In this document: in pieces, positions 5,276 through 5,444 of the stretch | Numbering within the stretch: position 1 is the first letter of the stretch | How the letters are laid out: the number at the start of each line of letters is the position of its first letter | Assembly: GCA_045126355.1 (NCBI GenBank) | Contig: JBGVOE010000066.1 | Span: 1 to 5,444, forward strand | Direction of reading: 5' to 3' | Length of the DNA stretch: 5,444 nt | DNA from: CAZSIA01 sp045126355 | Lineage (GTDB): Bacteria > Bacillota_I > Bacilli_A > Acholeplasmatales > Anaeroplasmataceae | Program-made: the position numbers and the translations under genes | The notes under the pieces: generated by a model | Databases searched by the model: none | Seen by the model: the letters and a program-made list of their open reading frames with translations, nothing else | What the model was told of the DNA's origin: nothing

Positions 5276-5444
5276 ATGACAAATAACGAAAATACAAAAT
5301 ATGAAATAATTAAATTTGAGGATGGGGACTTTAGTTTGGATGTTAATGTTAGTCCTAATGAAGAAACTGTTTGGCTAACGCAAGCACAAATTGCAGAACT
5401 ATATGATGTAGATAGATCAAGAGTTACTAGACATATTAATAATA
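5276..5444 (+). CDS. RhuM-family protein, N-terminal part (cut by window end)
   Basis: The first 56 codons of a gene that continues beyond the window. The ATG at 5276 follows GAGGTG (5264-5269) by 6 nt. The protein opens with YEIIKFEDGDFSLDVNVS (residues 9-26), then EETVWLTQAQIAELYDVD (29-46) and RSRVTRHINN (47-56). The stretch from about 33 to 55 reads as a helix-turn-helix. This opening is typical of the RhuM family, named after a Salmonella pathogenicity-island gene, whose members average a little over 300 residues and are often found on islands, prophages and near defence genes. Their biochemical function is not established; some relatives are annotated next to Fic/DOC or KilA-N-like domains. 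It is divergent from the MerR gene. Whether the rest is intact, or carries another domain, cannot be seen. Confidence 0.8.
   Translation, partial: MTNNENTKYEIIKFEDGDFSLDVNVSPNEETVWLTQAQIAELYDVDRSRVTRHINN

Overview
This AT-rich window has standard-code genes: every tryptophan I checked is TGG, and one gene ends in TGATAA. Strong Shine-Dalgarno (SD) sequences, compact operons and U-tract hairpin terminators point to a low-GC Bacillota or Mycoplasmatota-related bacterium. An Erysipelotrichales-like or related gut commensal is my guess; the sequence does not prove it.

Layout, left to right. (1) Positions 1-358, + strand: the C-terminal third of an M29-family metalloaminopeptidase (AmpS/PepS/AmpT type), closed by a hairpin terminator at 370-405. 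(2) Positions 404-1387, - strand: a complete dTDP-glucose 4,6-dehydratase (rfbB/rmlB), convergent with the peptidase, with no other dTDP-rhamnose gene beside it. (3) Positions 1475-4156, - strand: a tight ferrous-iron uptake operon, feoA-feoB-FeoB-associated Cys-rich membrane protein, with overlapping start/stop junctions. It has its own promoter, its own terminator and a perfect 18-bp palindrome just downstream of the -10 box, whose geometry suits a DtxR-family metal repressor. (4) Positions 4308-5036, - strand: a MerR-family regulator with a TipAS-type drug-binding domain. Its promoter has a 19-bp spacer carrying a dyad, the hallmark of MerR control. (5) Positions 5276-5444, + strand: the divergent start of a RhuM-family gene, cut by the window edge.

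The genes form separate transcription units: peptidase, sugar-nucleotide enzyme, iron uptake, drug-sensing regulator, RhuM. Each - strand unit to the left of the MerR gene has terminator and promoter signals separating it from the unit upstream.

The observation I rate highest lies inside the MerR gene. An 8-nt SD match sits 8 nt before an in-frame ATG (codon 112), exactly at the start of the TipAS-like domain. This is the arrangement by which Streptomyces lividans tipA yields both a full-length activator (TipAL) and a free drug-binding domain (TipAS), so this low-GC gene may make two proteins as well. Next in interest are the feo operator and the MerR autoregulatory promoter, whose predicted transcript begins almost on top of the ribosome binding site.
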